In this document: piece after piece, positions 1-6,537 of the stretch | Layout of the letters: each line of letters begins with the position of its first letter | Position numbering within the stretch: the first letter of the stretch is position 1 | From: Bryobacterales bacterium | GTDB taxonomy: Bacteria > Acidobacteriota > Terriglobia > Bryobacterales > Bryobacteraceae | DNA length: 7,926 nucleotides | Assembly (NCBI GenBank): GCA_030838885.1 | Contig: JAUZEU010000656.1 | Span: 1 to 7,926 of the forward strand | Direction of reading: 5' to 3' | Translations under genes and position numbers: made by a program | The notes under the pieces: generated by a model | Databases searched by the model: none | The model's input: the letters and a program-made list of their open reading frames with translations, nothing else | Told to the model about the DNA's origin: nothing

Positions 1-683
1 AACTTGTCTCCGGCTTTGGCGCGGGGCATGATGCCATCGAAGGTGACAGTACCAAGGGGTTCGGGCTGGATGCGGACGCGGTCCAGGTAGGCGTCGCCGG
101 TCGATTCCAGCCAGACGGGTTGCCAGATGCCAGAGGTGCGGGTGTAGAAAATGCTTTTTGATTGCGGCTCCCAATACTGCATGCCACGGGGGATGAGCTT
201 GTCTGTTGGGGGATCCCATGCCCGAACGACGATCGCATTCGCGCCGGCTTTGAGCAGCGGGGTGATGTCAAACGTGAACGGGGTGTTGCCGCCTTCGTGA
301 GAGCCGGCCAGTTGACCGTTGACCCAGACCATGGACTGGTAATCGACCGCGCCGAAGTGGAGCAGGGTGCGACGGGGCTTCCAGGCGTCGGGGAGGGTGA
401 CATCGCGGCGATACCAGACCCAGGGGTGAAAGCTGGTATCGGCAATGCCGCTGAGCTTGCTTTCGAAACAGTACGGGACGGTGATCCGGGATTTCAGTGG
501 GTGGTCGGGCGCATACCAGTGGGCATCGAGGCCGGCGTCTGCGTCATCGAAAGCAAACTGCCATTCGCCGTTGAGGGTGAGCCAGTCGGTGCGTTCGAAC
601 TGGGGCTGGGGAAATTCGGGGCGCGGAACTGCCGCGAGGAGGAGGCCGGTAGCGGCGAGAGCGAGGATAAGAAGTCTGCGCAT
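1..683 (-). CDS. Secreted glycoside hydrolase family 2 protein (beta-galactosidase/beta-glucuronidase-like), N-terminal part
   Basis: The reading frame opens at ATG 683-681 and stays open to the window edge, giving 227 codons; the C-terminal part is outside. Residues 1-19 form a signal peptide (MRRLLILALAATGLLLAA), so the enzyme is probably periplasmic or exported. Residues about 33-200 match the GH2 sugar-binding jelly-roll domain: DWLTLNGEWQF (33-43), PWVWYRRDVTLP (87-98), LHFGAVDYQSMVWVNG (108-123) and GNTPFTFDIT (132-141), followed by a TSGIWQPVWLE segment. GH2 enzymes hydrolyse beta-linked galactosides, glucuronides or mannosides. The catalytic acid/base and nucleophile lie in the missing TIM barrel, so the substrate cannot be named. 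The gene starts 19 bp after the tyrA stop on the same strand with no visible terminator, so read-through from the aromatic operon is possible. The AT-rich gap shows no clear Shine-Dalgarno sequence. The GH2 family call is firm; the activity is open. Confidence 0.9.
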   Translation of the reverse strand, partial: MRRLLILALAATGLLLAAVPRPEFPQPQFERTDWLTLNGEWQFAFDDADAGLDAHWYAPDHPLKSRITVPYCFESKLSGIADTSFHPWVWYRRDVTLPDAWKPRRTLLHFGAVDYQSMVWVNGQLAGSHEGGNTPFTFDITPLLKAGANAIVVRAWDPPTDKLIPRGMQYWEPQSKSIFYTRTSGIWQPVWLESTGDAYLDRVRIQPEPLGTVTFDGIMPRAKAGDK

Positions 684-702
684 AAACGAAGGTATATTCA
701 AA

Positions 703-1509
703 TTATGCCCGTAAGGACCGGGCAAACTGGCTGCCTTTGGAAAATTCACCTTCGAAGTCAGAGCGCAACCGCTGCAACCGGGCGATATAGGCGTCCAGGG
801 CTGTGGTAACAGCCGGAACGTTGGTCCGGAGGATATCGCCCCAGAGTTCATAGGAACTCAGAGCGAGGCGGGTCATGTCGGTAAGACCGGGTCCGGCAAT
901 AGTGGCGGCTTCCGGAGCCTGGTCGTGGAGGACTGCTGCCAAGGCTGTGGAGAGCAATTGAGGGAGATGGGAACCCCAGGCTACGAGCCGGTCGTGTTGG
1001 GCAGGGTCGAGGATGATTTCTTTTGCTCCGAAGAGAGCGAGCCACTTGCGGAAAACCTGCGCCGTCGGATGATCGGGCTCGCCGGTTAGAACCCAGGGCC
1101 GGCCCTGGAACAGATCGGCATCGGCTGCGGCGGCGCCTCGGAGTTCCTTTCCGGCCATGGGGTGGCCACCCAGGAAGGTGCAACTGGTCAGGTGCTGTGC
1201 GGCGGCTTCGGCGATGGCTTGTTTTGTGCTGCCTGCGTCGGTTACCAGTGTGTCGCGGCAAACGAGCGGGCCCAGTTGACGGATCGTTTCGAGGATCCCC
1301 AGGATAGGCTGCGAGAGGAATAGCAGGTCTGCGGAGGCGGCCGCTTCTTCCAGGGTGGCGGCGCGATCTACCGCACCGCGTTCTAACGCCTGGCCGATGC
1401 TCCGGGGGGAGCTAATGCCGAGGATCGTGCCAGAAAAGCCAGCCTTACGCAGAGCCAGACCGAAAGAGCCGCCGATGAGGCCGACTCCGACGATCGCGAC
1501 CGTTTGCAT
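703..1509 (-). CDS. tyrA: Prephenate dehydrogenase (TyrA), without ACT domain
   Basis: Predicted to oxidise and decarboxylate prephenate to 4-hydroxyphenylpyruvate with NAD(P)+, the committed step to tyrosine, in the cytoplasm. The 268-residue protein begins with a Rossmann dinucleotide fold containing GVGLIGGS (8-15). The family signature TDAGSTK is at 90-96, and GGHPMAGKE (114-122) carries the conserved His116. The helical dimerisation domain contains HDRL (172-175) and SHLPQL (180-185), typical of TyrA. The protein ends shortly after this domain, so there is no C-terminal ACT domain for tyrosine feedback and no fused chorismate mutase; that mutase is a separate gene two positions upstream. 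The ATG at 1509-1507 shares one base with the DAHP synthase stop (TGATG), and an AGGAG lies six bases upstream. This supports the start and suggests translational coupling. Arogenate rather than prephenate as substrate cannot be excluded from sequence. Confidence 0.95.
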   Translation of the reverse strand: MQTVAIVGVGLIGGSFGLALRKAGFSGTILGISSPRSIGQALERGAVDRAATLEEAAASADLLFLSQPILGILETIRQLGPLVCRDTLVTDAGSTKQAIAEAAAQHLTSCTFLGGHPMAGKELRGAAAADADLFQGRPWVLTGEPDHPTAQVFRKWLALFGAKEIILDPAQHDRLVAWGSHLPQLLSTALAAVLHDQAPEAATIAGPGLTDMTRLALSSYELWGDILRTNVPAVTTALDAYIARLQRLRSDFEGEFSKGSQFARSLRA

Positions 1510-2522
1510 CAGAGGCTCCTGCCGACCGCCGAGGCTATGGTTCGAAGTTGGGGCATGAGTTCGGCAAACTGACCAGGGAACAACGATTGCGCGCCATCGC
1601 TGAGGGCGTGATCGGGATCGTGATGCACTTCCATCAGGAGGCCATCGGCTCCGGCGGCAACGGCAGCACGGGCCATGGACGGAACGAGGTCGCGCCGACC
1701 GACGCCATGTGAGGGGTCGGCCACCATGGGGAGGTGCGAGAGCTTGTGAATGACGGGAATGGCTGAGATGTCGAAGGTGTTGCGGGTGTAGGTTTCGTAG
1801 GTCCGAATGCCGCGCTCGCAGAGGATAATTTCGTAGTTGCCGCCGGACATAATGTATTCGGCGGAGAGCAGCAGTTCCTCAATGGTGGCGGCAATGCCGC
1901 GCTTGAGCAGGACGGGCTTGCGGATGTGGCTGAGGTCGCGGAGCAGGTTGTAGTTCTGCATGTTGCGGGCGCCGATCTGGAGGATGTCGGAATAAGCGGA
2001 GAGCAGTGGGATCTGGGTGGAATCCATCACCTCACTGATGACGAGCAGACCGCGGCGATCCGCGGCTTCGCGCATGAGCTTGAGACCCACTTCTCCGAGA
2101 CCCTGAAAGCTATAGGGGGACGAGCGAGGCTTGAAGGCTCCGCCACGGATTACCTTCGCGCCGCCATCGGCCACGATATCCGCAGCGCGTTCGATCTGGT
2201 CATGGCTCTCCACGCTGCAGGGGCCAGCCATCACGACTACGCTGCCACCGCCGATTTCGACGTCTTTGATTTTGACAACGGTGCCCTGGGGCCGGAAGCC
2301 ACGGCTGGCGAGCTTGTAGGGCGAGACGATCCGATGGACTTCTTTGACCCCTTCCATGACTTCGACCACGCCCGTATCGAAATCATCAATGCCGCCCACT
2401 CCGCCGAGCACCGTATGGATAGCTCCGGTGGAACGGTGGACATTGAACCCATCTTCGATGAGACGGGCGGTGATCCTTTGAATCTGCGCCTCTGTGGCGC
2501 CCTGCTGCATTACGACAAGCAT
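1509..2522 (-). CDS. aroF: 3-deoxy-7-phosphoheptulonate (DAHP) synthase, type I-beta with N-terminal ferredoxin-like domain
   Basis: Condenses phosphoenolpyruvate with erythrose 4-phosphate, the entry step of the shikimate pathway. The 337-residue length and layout match the Thermotoga maritima-type enzyme: a ferredoxin-like regulatory domain at about 1-70 (MLVVMQQGATEAQIQRI...), then the TIM barrel. Seen in the barrel are AGPCSVES (99-106), RGGAFKPRSSPYSFQGLG (126-143), SEVMD (163-167), LKRGI (206-210), DPSHGVGRRD (269-278) and LMEVHHDPDHALSDG (296-310). The metal ligands expected from the Thermotoga enzyme are all present: Cys102, His272, Glu298 and Asp309. In that family the N-terminal domain mediates inhibition by Tyr or Phe, so this copy is probably feedback-controlled by the aromatic end products. 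The ATG at 2522-2520 lies 6 bp after the chorismate mutase stop, with a weak AAAGG about 13 bases upstream; coupling to the preceding gene is likely. I use aroF loosely; aroG or aroA are alternative names. Confidence 0.96.
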   Translation of the reverse strand: MLVVMQQGATEAQIQRITARLIEDGFNVHRSTGAIHTVLGGVGGIDDFDTGVVEVMEGVKEVHRIVSPYKLASRGFRPQGTVVKIKDVEIGGGSVVVMAGPCSVESHDQIERAADIVADGGAKVIRGGAFKPRSSPYSFQGLGEVGLKLMREAADRRGLLVISEVMDSTQIPLLSAYSDILQIGARNMQNYNLLRDLSHIRKPVLLKRGIAATIEELLLSAEYIMSGGNYEIILCERGIRTYETYTRNTFDISAIPVIHKLSHLPMVADPSHGVGRRDLVPSMARAAVAAGADGLLMEVHHDPDHALSDGAQSLFPGQFAELMPQLRTIASAVGRSL

Positions 2523-2528
2523 TCGATT

Positions 2529-2831
2529 TTATTGACCTTTGTCTTCCATGCGATTTTTCTGAACGCGGCGCATTTCGTCGATGATGCGTTCGAAGACGCG
2601 CCTGACGGCGTCGTCCGGCATGGGCCCCCGATTGTTCGAGGTGACGTTGTGGAAGACCTGGTCTTCGCGTTTCGGTTCATAGATCGGAAGCTGCGCTTCC
2701 TTCTTGATGCGCCCGATCTCCTCGGCGATGGAGGTCCTTTCGTTGAGCAGTTCGAGGATGCGGAGGTCAACGCTGTCGATGCGCTCCCGGCAGAGAGCCA
2801 GGGCGAGGATGGGGTCCACTGACATTGCCAT
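2529..2831 (-). CDS. Chorismate mutase, monofunctional AroQ class
   Basis: Converts chorismate to prephenate, leading to Phe and Tyr. The 100-residue all-helical protein matches the AroQ fold, with RERIDSVDLRILELLNER (15-32), IAEEIGRIK (35-43) and YEPKRE (51-56). Aligned by eye with the mutase domain of E. coli PheA, the catalytic residues are kept: Arg15 (R11), Arg32 (R28), Lys43 (K39), Glu52 (D48), Arg55 (R51), Glu56 (E52) and Gln91 (Q88). The position of E. coli Ser84 appears to be Met87. There is no prephenate dehydratase or DAHP synthase fusion. The ATG follows the trpA TAA with no gap. A second in-frame ATG two codons later (2825) is possible, and no strong ribosome binding site is seen for either, which suggests coupled translation. 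The gene sits directly before DAHP synthase, a pair that is fused into one protein in some Bacillus, Listeria and Porphyromonas relatives. Confidence 0.94.
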   Translation of the reverse strand: MAMSVDPILALALCRERIDSVDLRILELLNERTSIAEEIGRIKKEAQLPIYEPKREDQVFHNVTSNNRGPMPDDAVRRVFERIIDEMRRVQKNRMEDKGQ

Positions 2832-3626
2832 TTAAAATATCGCGGCCTTTTTCAGAATGGGGGTGCAGAGGCCGCGCATGAAGTCTTCGAGCTTCGTGGA
2901 ATCCGCTTCGATCTGGCGCACGATGGCGCTGCCGACGACGACGGCCTCCACTTTGCCAGCAAGCGATGCAACGTGCTGCGGGGTGGAGATGCCGAAGCCC
3001 ATGGCAAGCGGCAGGTTCGTGTGGGCGCGCATTCTTTGCACCAGGGGCATGGCGGAGTCTGCGATGGTCTGCTGCTCGCCGGTGATGCCGGTTCGGGAGA
3101 CCAGATAGATGAAACCGCTGGAGTATTTAGCGACGAGTTTCAGGCGCTCTTCGGTGCTGGTGGGGGCGGCGAGGAATACAGTGTCGAGACCGGCATCGCG
3201 AATGGCTTTGACGTAATCGCCGGCTTCTTCGACACTCACGTCGGTGAGCAGGCAGCCGTCGATTCCAGAGGCTTTGGCATCGCGTGCGAGGCGTTCGAAG
3301 CCGTAGCGCAGCGCAGGGTTGAGATACGTGAACAGGAGCAGAGGAACTTCGGAAGTCTTCCGAATCTCGGCTGCGATAGCGAGCACGCGGGCGAGATTGG
3401 TGCCGGCGCGGATGGCGCGGTCGCCCGCCTGCTGGATGACAGGGCCATCGGCGATAGGGTCGGAGAACGGGACGCCGAGTTCGATGAGATCTGCGCCGCC
3501 TCGTTCGAGGGCGGCTACGAAGCCGGGAGTTGCGTCGGGCGTGGGATCGCCGGCGGTGAGGTACGCGATCATGCCTGTGCGGTTTTCGGCGCGGAGTCTG
3601 TTAAAGAGTGCGGTAATTCGGGTCAA
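2832..3626 (-). CDS. trpA: Tryptophan synthase alpha subunit (TrpA)
   Basis: Cleaves indole-3-glycerol phosphate to indole and glyceraldehyde 3-phosphate; indole is channelled to TrpB in the alpha2-beta2 complex. The 264-residue TIM barrel has the family length. The catalytic pair falls at the standard numbering, Glu49 in LIELGVPFSDP and Asp60 in ADGP. Other family segments are FTYLNP (99-104), LLTDVSVEEA (126-135), SRTGITGE and the phosphate-binding GFGIS and VVVGSAIV near the C-terminus. The start is TTG at 3626-3624, overlapping the trpB stop as TTGA. In the same frame a TGA lies only two codons upstream, so no longer start is available, and GGTGA stands about six bases before the TTG as a ribosome binding site. 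This weak start codon plus overlap is a classic arrangement for coupling TrpA to TrpB production. Confidence 0.97.
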   Translation of the reverse strand: MTRITALFNRLRAENRTGMIAYLTAGDPTPDATPGFVAALERGGADLIELGVPFSDPIADGPVIQQAGDRAIRAGTNLARVLAIAAEIRKTSEVPLLLFTYLNPALRYGFERLARDAKASGIDGCLLTDVSVEEAGDYVKAIRDAGLDTVFLAAPTSTEERLKLVAKYSSGFIYLVSRTGITGEQQTIADSAMPLVQRMRAHTNLPLAMGFGISTPQHVASLAGKVEAVVVGSAIVRQIEADSTKLEDFMRGLCTPILKKAAIF

Positions 3627-4849
3627 GCGGTTTCACCGGCTTCGTGGTCAAGTTCCTGGAGATTCTCTCGGTAGATATCGATGTCTTTGTCGCCACGGCC
3701 CGAGAGATTGACTATGAAGATTTCGTTGGGCCGGTCGGGCGCAAGGCGAATGGCTTCGGCTACGGCGTGAGAGGATTCGAGCGCCGGAATGATGCCTTCG
3801 GTGCGGCTAAGTGTGACGGCGGCGGCGACTGCGTTCGCATCGGAACAGGAGACGTATTCGGCGCGGCCACGCTCGTGGAGCCAGGCGTGTTCGGGACCCA
3901 CGGAGGCGTAGTCGAGGCCGGCGGAAACGGAGTGGGTGAGAGCGATTTGCCCATCGTCATCCTGCAGGAGGTAGCTGCGGGTGCCCTGGAGGACACCGGG
4001 GGAGCCGCCGGAGAATCGTGCTGCGTGCTCGCCTAGCTGGGTACCGCGACCACCGGCTTCGATGCCGATCAGTTTCACGGTGGAATCGGCGATAAAAGGG
4101 TGGAAGATGCCGATGGCGTTGCTGCCTCCGCCGACGCAGGCAAAAACGGCATCGGGGAGGCGGCCTTCGATCTGGAGAATCTGTTCGCGGGCTTCGAGGC
4201 CGATGACGCGATGGAAGTCGCGAACCATGGCCGGGTAGGGATGCGCGCCGAGGGCGGAGCCGAGCAGATAGTGGGTGTCCGAGACGTTGGTAACCCAGTC
4301 ACGCATAGCTTCGCTGATGGCGTCTTTGAGGGTGCGACTTCCGTTGGTGACGGGGACAACTTTGGCGCCGAGGAGGCGCATACGGAAGACGTTGAGGCGC
4401 TGGCGGCGCATGTCTTCCTCGCCCATGTAGACGGTGCAATCCATGCCGAAGAGGGCGCAGACGGTGGCGGTGGCAACGCCATGCTGGCCGGCTCCGGTTT
4501 CGGCAATGATGCGCTTCTTGCCCATGCGGCGGGCGAGGAGCGCCTGGCCCAGACAGTTGTTGATCTTGTGCGCGCCGGTGTGGAGAAGATCTTCGCGCTT
4601 AATGTAGAGCTTAGCGCCGCCGAGGTGATCGGAGAGATGTTTTGCGTAATAGAGCGGCGTGGGGCGGCCGGCGTAGTTCTTCAGAAGGTAGTCGAGTTCG
4701 GCATGGAACGAGGGATCCTGCTTCGCTTCGGCGTAGGTGTGCTCGAGTTCTTCGAGCGGGGACATGAGAACTTCGGGGACGTAGCGGCCACCGTAGGTTC
4801 CGAAGTGCCCGCCTGCATCGGGTTGAGACGTCATGATCTGAGAAGGCAT
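3623..4849 (-). CDS. trpB: Tryptophan synthase beta subunit (TrpB1 type)
   Basis: PLP enzyme that condenses indole with L-serine to make tryptophan. The 408-residue protein shows HFGTYGGRYVPE (15-26) at the N-terminus, HTGAHKINNCLGQ (90-102) with the PLP Schiff-base Lys95, AETGAGQHGVA (116-126) with the catalytic Glu117, the cofactor phosphate loop GGGSNAIG (240-247), and the LSGRGDKD C-terminal signature. These mark the standard TrpB1 that partners TrpA, not the TrpB2 paralogue. I chose ATG 4849 because AAGGAAG lies nine bases upstream, inside the end of trpF, giving a 19-nt overlap. An in-frame ATG at 4834 that overlaps the trpF stop as ATGA is an alternative, but it lacks a visible ribosome binding site. 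The product is cytoplasmic and co-expressed with TrpA, which follows in overlap. Confidence 0.97.
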   Translation of the reverse strand: MPSQIMTSQPDAGGHFGTYGGRYVPEVLMSPLEELEHTYAEAKQDPSFHAELDYLLKNYAGRPTPLYYAKHLSDHLGGAKLYIKREDLLHTGAHKINNCLGQALLARRMGKKRIIAETGAGQHGVATATVCALFGMDCTVYMGEEDMRRQRLNVFRMRLLGAKVVPVTNGSRTLKDAISEAMRDWVTNVSDTHYLLGSALGAHPYPAMVRDFHRVIGLEAREQILQIEGRLPDAVFACVGGGSNAIGIFHPFIADSTVKLIGIEAGGRGTQLGEHAARFSGGSPGVLQGTRSYLLQDDDGQIALTHSVSAGLDYASVGPEHAWLHERGRAEYVSCSDANAVAAAVTLSRTEGIIPALESSHAVAEAIRLAPDRPNEIFIVNLSGRGDKDIDIYRENLQELDHEAGETA

Positions 4850-5451
4850 GGACGGAGAGCTTCCTTAATAAACAGTTTCATCCGGGCGTGGTCTTTGCGG
4901 CCGGGCGAGGCTTCCACGCCGGATGCGGTGTCGACACCCCATGGGTTGGTTTGTTCGATTGCCTGGTGGACGTTGTCAGGCGTCAGGCCTCCGGCGAGGA
5001 TTACGGGTTTGGTGAAGTTGGCGGCGAGGGACCACTTGAAGGTCTGGCCGTTGCCCGGGCCGTCGAAGAGAATGGCTTCGGTTCCGGGAAACTCATCTGC
5101 ACCCGGGAAGACGCGGCTGGTATCCGCGTGTCCCGGATTAGTTCCCAGGCGGATTGCTTTCCAGATGCGGATGTTTTGCGGGTAGAGGTCCGGGGTTTCG
5201 GCGCCGTGCAATTGGGCGACATCGAGGTTCAGCCGGCGGCTGATCCGGCCTATGTTCCCGGGTGTTTCGTCCACGTAGACGCCTACTTTCCATACGTTCG
5301 GGGGAAGGTCGGCAATCCATGATTCCAGTGCGGCAGCGGTGACGGCGCGGGAACTGCGGTCATAGAAGATGAAGCCGAGGGCGGTGGCACCGGCGTCCAC
5401 GGCGGCCATGGCGTCTTCGCGATTTGTGATGCCGCAGATTTTGACGAACAT
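4831..5451 (-). CDS. trpF: Phosphoribosylanthranilate isomerase (TrpF)
   Basis: Catalyses the Amadori rearrangement of N-(5-phosphoribosyl)anthranilate to CdRP, the substrate of TrpC. The 206-residue TIM barrel begins with the diagnostic VKICGITN, carrying the general-base Cys6. It contains AQLHG (79-83), ILFDGPGNGQ (127-136) with the general-acid Asp130, LAGGLTPDNV (152-161) for phosphate binding, and the VDTASGVE signature (173-180). Length and motif order are normal for a stand-alone TrpF, so it is not fused to TrpC as in enterobacteria. The ATG at 5451-5449 shares one base with the trpC stop (TGATG). No strong Shine-Dalgarno sequence is seen, so its translation probably depends on ribosomes finishing trpC. 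Confidence 0.97.
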   Translation of the reverse strand: MFVKICGITNREDAMAAVDAGATALGFIFYDRSSRAVTAAALESWIADLPPNVWKVGVYVDETPGNIGRISRRLNLDVAQLHGAETPDLYPQNIRIWKAIRLGTNPGHADTSRVFPGADEFPGTEAILFDGPGNGQTFKWSLAANFTKPVILAGGLTPDNVHQAIEQTNPWGVDTASGVEASPGRKDHARMKLFIKEALRPCLLRS

Positions 5452-6233
5452 CAGGCCACGAGTTCCTGGAGGGCACGGGTTGCGTCGCCGGACTTTACGA
5501 GATGCTCACCGACAAGAAAGGCGTCAAAGCCGGCGTCTGTGAGGCGGCGAATATCGGCGGCGAGGAAGATGCCGGATTCACTGACTTTGGTGATGCCGGG
5601 CGGGATGGAGGGCGCGAGATTAATGGAGGTATCGAGCGAGACTTTGAAGGTCCTCAGATCGCGGTTGTTAATGCCGATAATTTCGGCTCCGGAGCGCACG
5701 GCGGTATCGACTTCGTCGGCGTTATGAGCTTCAACGAGCGCGGCCATGCCACAGGTTTGAGCCAGTTGGCGGTAGGCGCGCAGTTCGGCTTCGTCGAGGA
5801 CGGCGACGATGAGGAGAATCGCGTCGGCTCCGGCTGCGGCGGCCTCGTAAACGTGGTAGTCGGAGATGGTGAAATCTTTGCGGATAACCGGCAGCATGCA
5901 CGCGGCGCGGGCGGCGCGGAGGTCGGCGAGACTGCCCTGAAAGAAGTCCTTGTCGGTTAGAACGGAGAGGGCCACTGCCCCGCCCTGCTGGTATTTCATC
6001 GCAAGGTCAGCGGGGTGGAAATCTTCCACAAGAACGCCTTTGCTGGGGGATGCCTTTTTGATTTCAGAGATGATGGCGGGGTGTTTGGAGCGGAGAGAGG
6101 CGGCGAAATTGCGCTGGTCCGTACGGGTCTCGGCGAGATGGCGCAGGTGAGCCAGGGGTGTAGTGGCTTCGCGCAGCTCTTCGTGCTTGCGGGAGACAAT
6201 GCGGGCGAGGATGTCTGGCGCTGCGGGGGGCAA
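5451..6233 (-). CDS. trpC: Indole-3-glycerol-phosphate synthase (TrpC), first gene of the operon
   Basis: Closes the ring of CdRP to indole-3-glycerol phosphate with loss of CO2. From TTG 6233 the protein has 260 residues, the usual family length, beginning PPAAPDILARIVSRKHEEL. Catalytic segments are ISEIKKASPSKG (55-66, Glu57 and Lys59), the IRKDF Lys, LVEAHN Glu, GINNRDL Asn, SESGI, and the LVGEHL phosphate loop. The start is uncertain. The frame is open further upstream to ATG 6452, which would add 73 residues rich in Pro, Asn, Thr and Arg with no resemblance to the family. An ATG at 6237-6235 sits at the expected place but is out of frame because of a run of six C just after it (plus-strand G at 6225-6230). 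No clear ribosome binding site precedes the TTG. The enzyme identity is firm; the N-terminus is not. Confidence 0.93.
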   Translation of the reverse strand: MPPAAPDILARIVSRKHEELREATTPLAHLRHLAETRTDQRNFAASLRSKHPAIISEIKKASPSKGVLVEDFHPADLAMKYQQGGAVALSVLTDKDFFQGSLADLRAARAACMLPVIRKDFTISDYHVYEAAAAGADAILLIVAVLDEAELRAYRQLAQTCGMAALVEAHNADEVDTAVRSGAEIIGINNRDLRTFKVSLDTSINLAPSIPPGITKVSESGIFLAADIRRLTDAGFDAFLVGEHLVKSGDATRALQELVA

Positions 6234-6260
6234 GCATCTATGGTATCGCAGGGGGGTGGC

Positions 6261-6310
6261 GGAAATTGGGTTTGCATTGGGTTCGCGTCGGGGGGGCGAA
6301 CCCAATTTCC
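6261..6310 (-). promoter_or_regulatory. Candidate switching stem-loop in the trpC leader
   Basis: Segment 6299-6310 is the exact complement of 6261-6272 (12 bp, 26-nt loop). The overlapping segment 6296-6306 is also the exact complement of 6276-6286 (11 bp, 9-nt loop). The two helices share one arm and cannot form together. A third partner, 6352-6362, matches 6297-6307 over 11 bp and is transcribed first. In the mRNA the element ends about 28 nt before the TTG of trpC. No run of U follows either helix, so neither is an intrinsic terminator. Position and competing pairing suggest control of the operon through RNA structure; what it senses is unknown. The pairings are read directly; the role is inferred. 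Confidence 0.5.
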
Positions 6311-6439
6311 TGTTGGTGGAAGTGTTTGTTTTCAATGGTTTGGGACGCATCAATTGGGTTCGTGTGCCTATATTTTTTCCGGCGGGCAACGGTTCGGGAG
6401 GATTGGGCGCGAATTTGGTTTGGAGCCGATCGAATTGGG
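6265..6439. repeat. Cluster of six ATTGGG/CCCAAT hexamers in the trpC leader
   Basis: ATTGGG occurs on the plus strand at 6265, 6276, 6353, 6402 and 6434, and inverted (CCCAAT) at 6301-6306. Three copies extend to ATTGGGTT, and two of these (6276 and 6353) to ATTGGGTTCG. The copies at 6265 and 6276 start 11 bp apart, and the next G tract begins 11 bp further on. By chance fewer than 0.1 copies would be expected in 175 bp counting both strands. In the transcript they read CCCAAT. They could be a protein-binding array on DNA or RNA, or simply arise from duplication of the hairpin arms. Confidence 0.5.
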
Positions 6440-6537
6440 GTGTGGCGCGCATTCTGGTCCGATTATGCAGGGCGGGACAGAGAAATTTGGAGTTTTTGGG
6501 TCCGGCTCGGGGACAGATTTCGTTTTGTTTGTATGCG

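Noticed and set aside
4100..5185. A 361-codon plus-strand open frame across trpB and trpF
   Set aside because: It is antisense to two genes with complete catalytic motifs, its translation is low-complexity Gly/Ala/Val/Glu, and it spans a gene junction. It is a by-product of high GC content. The same holds for plus-strand frames at 162-809, 1926-2822, 2973-3674 and 6015-6563.
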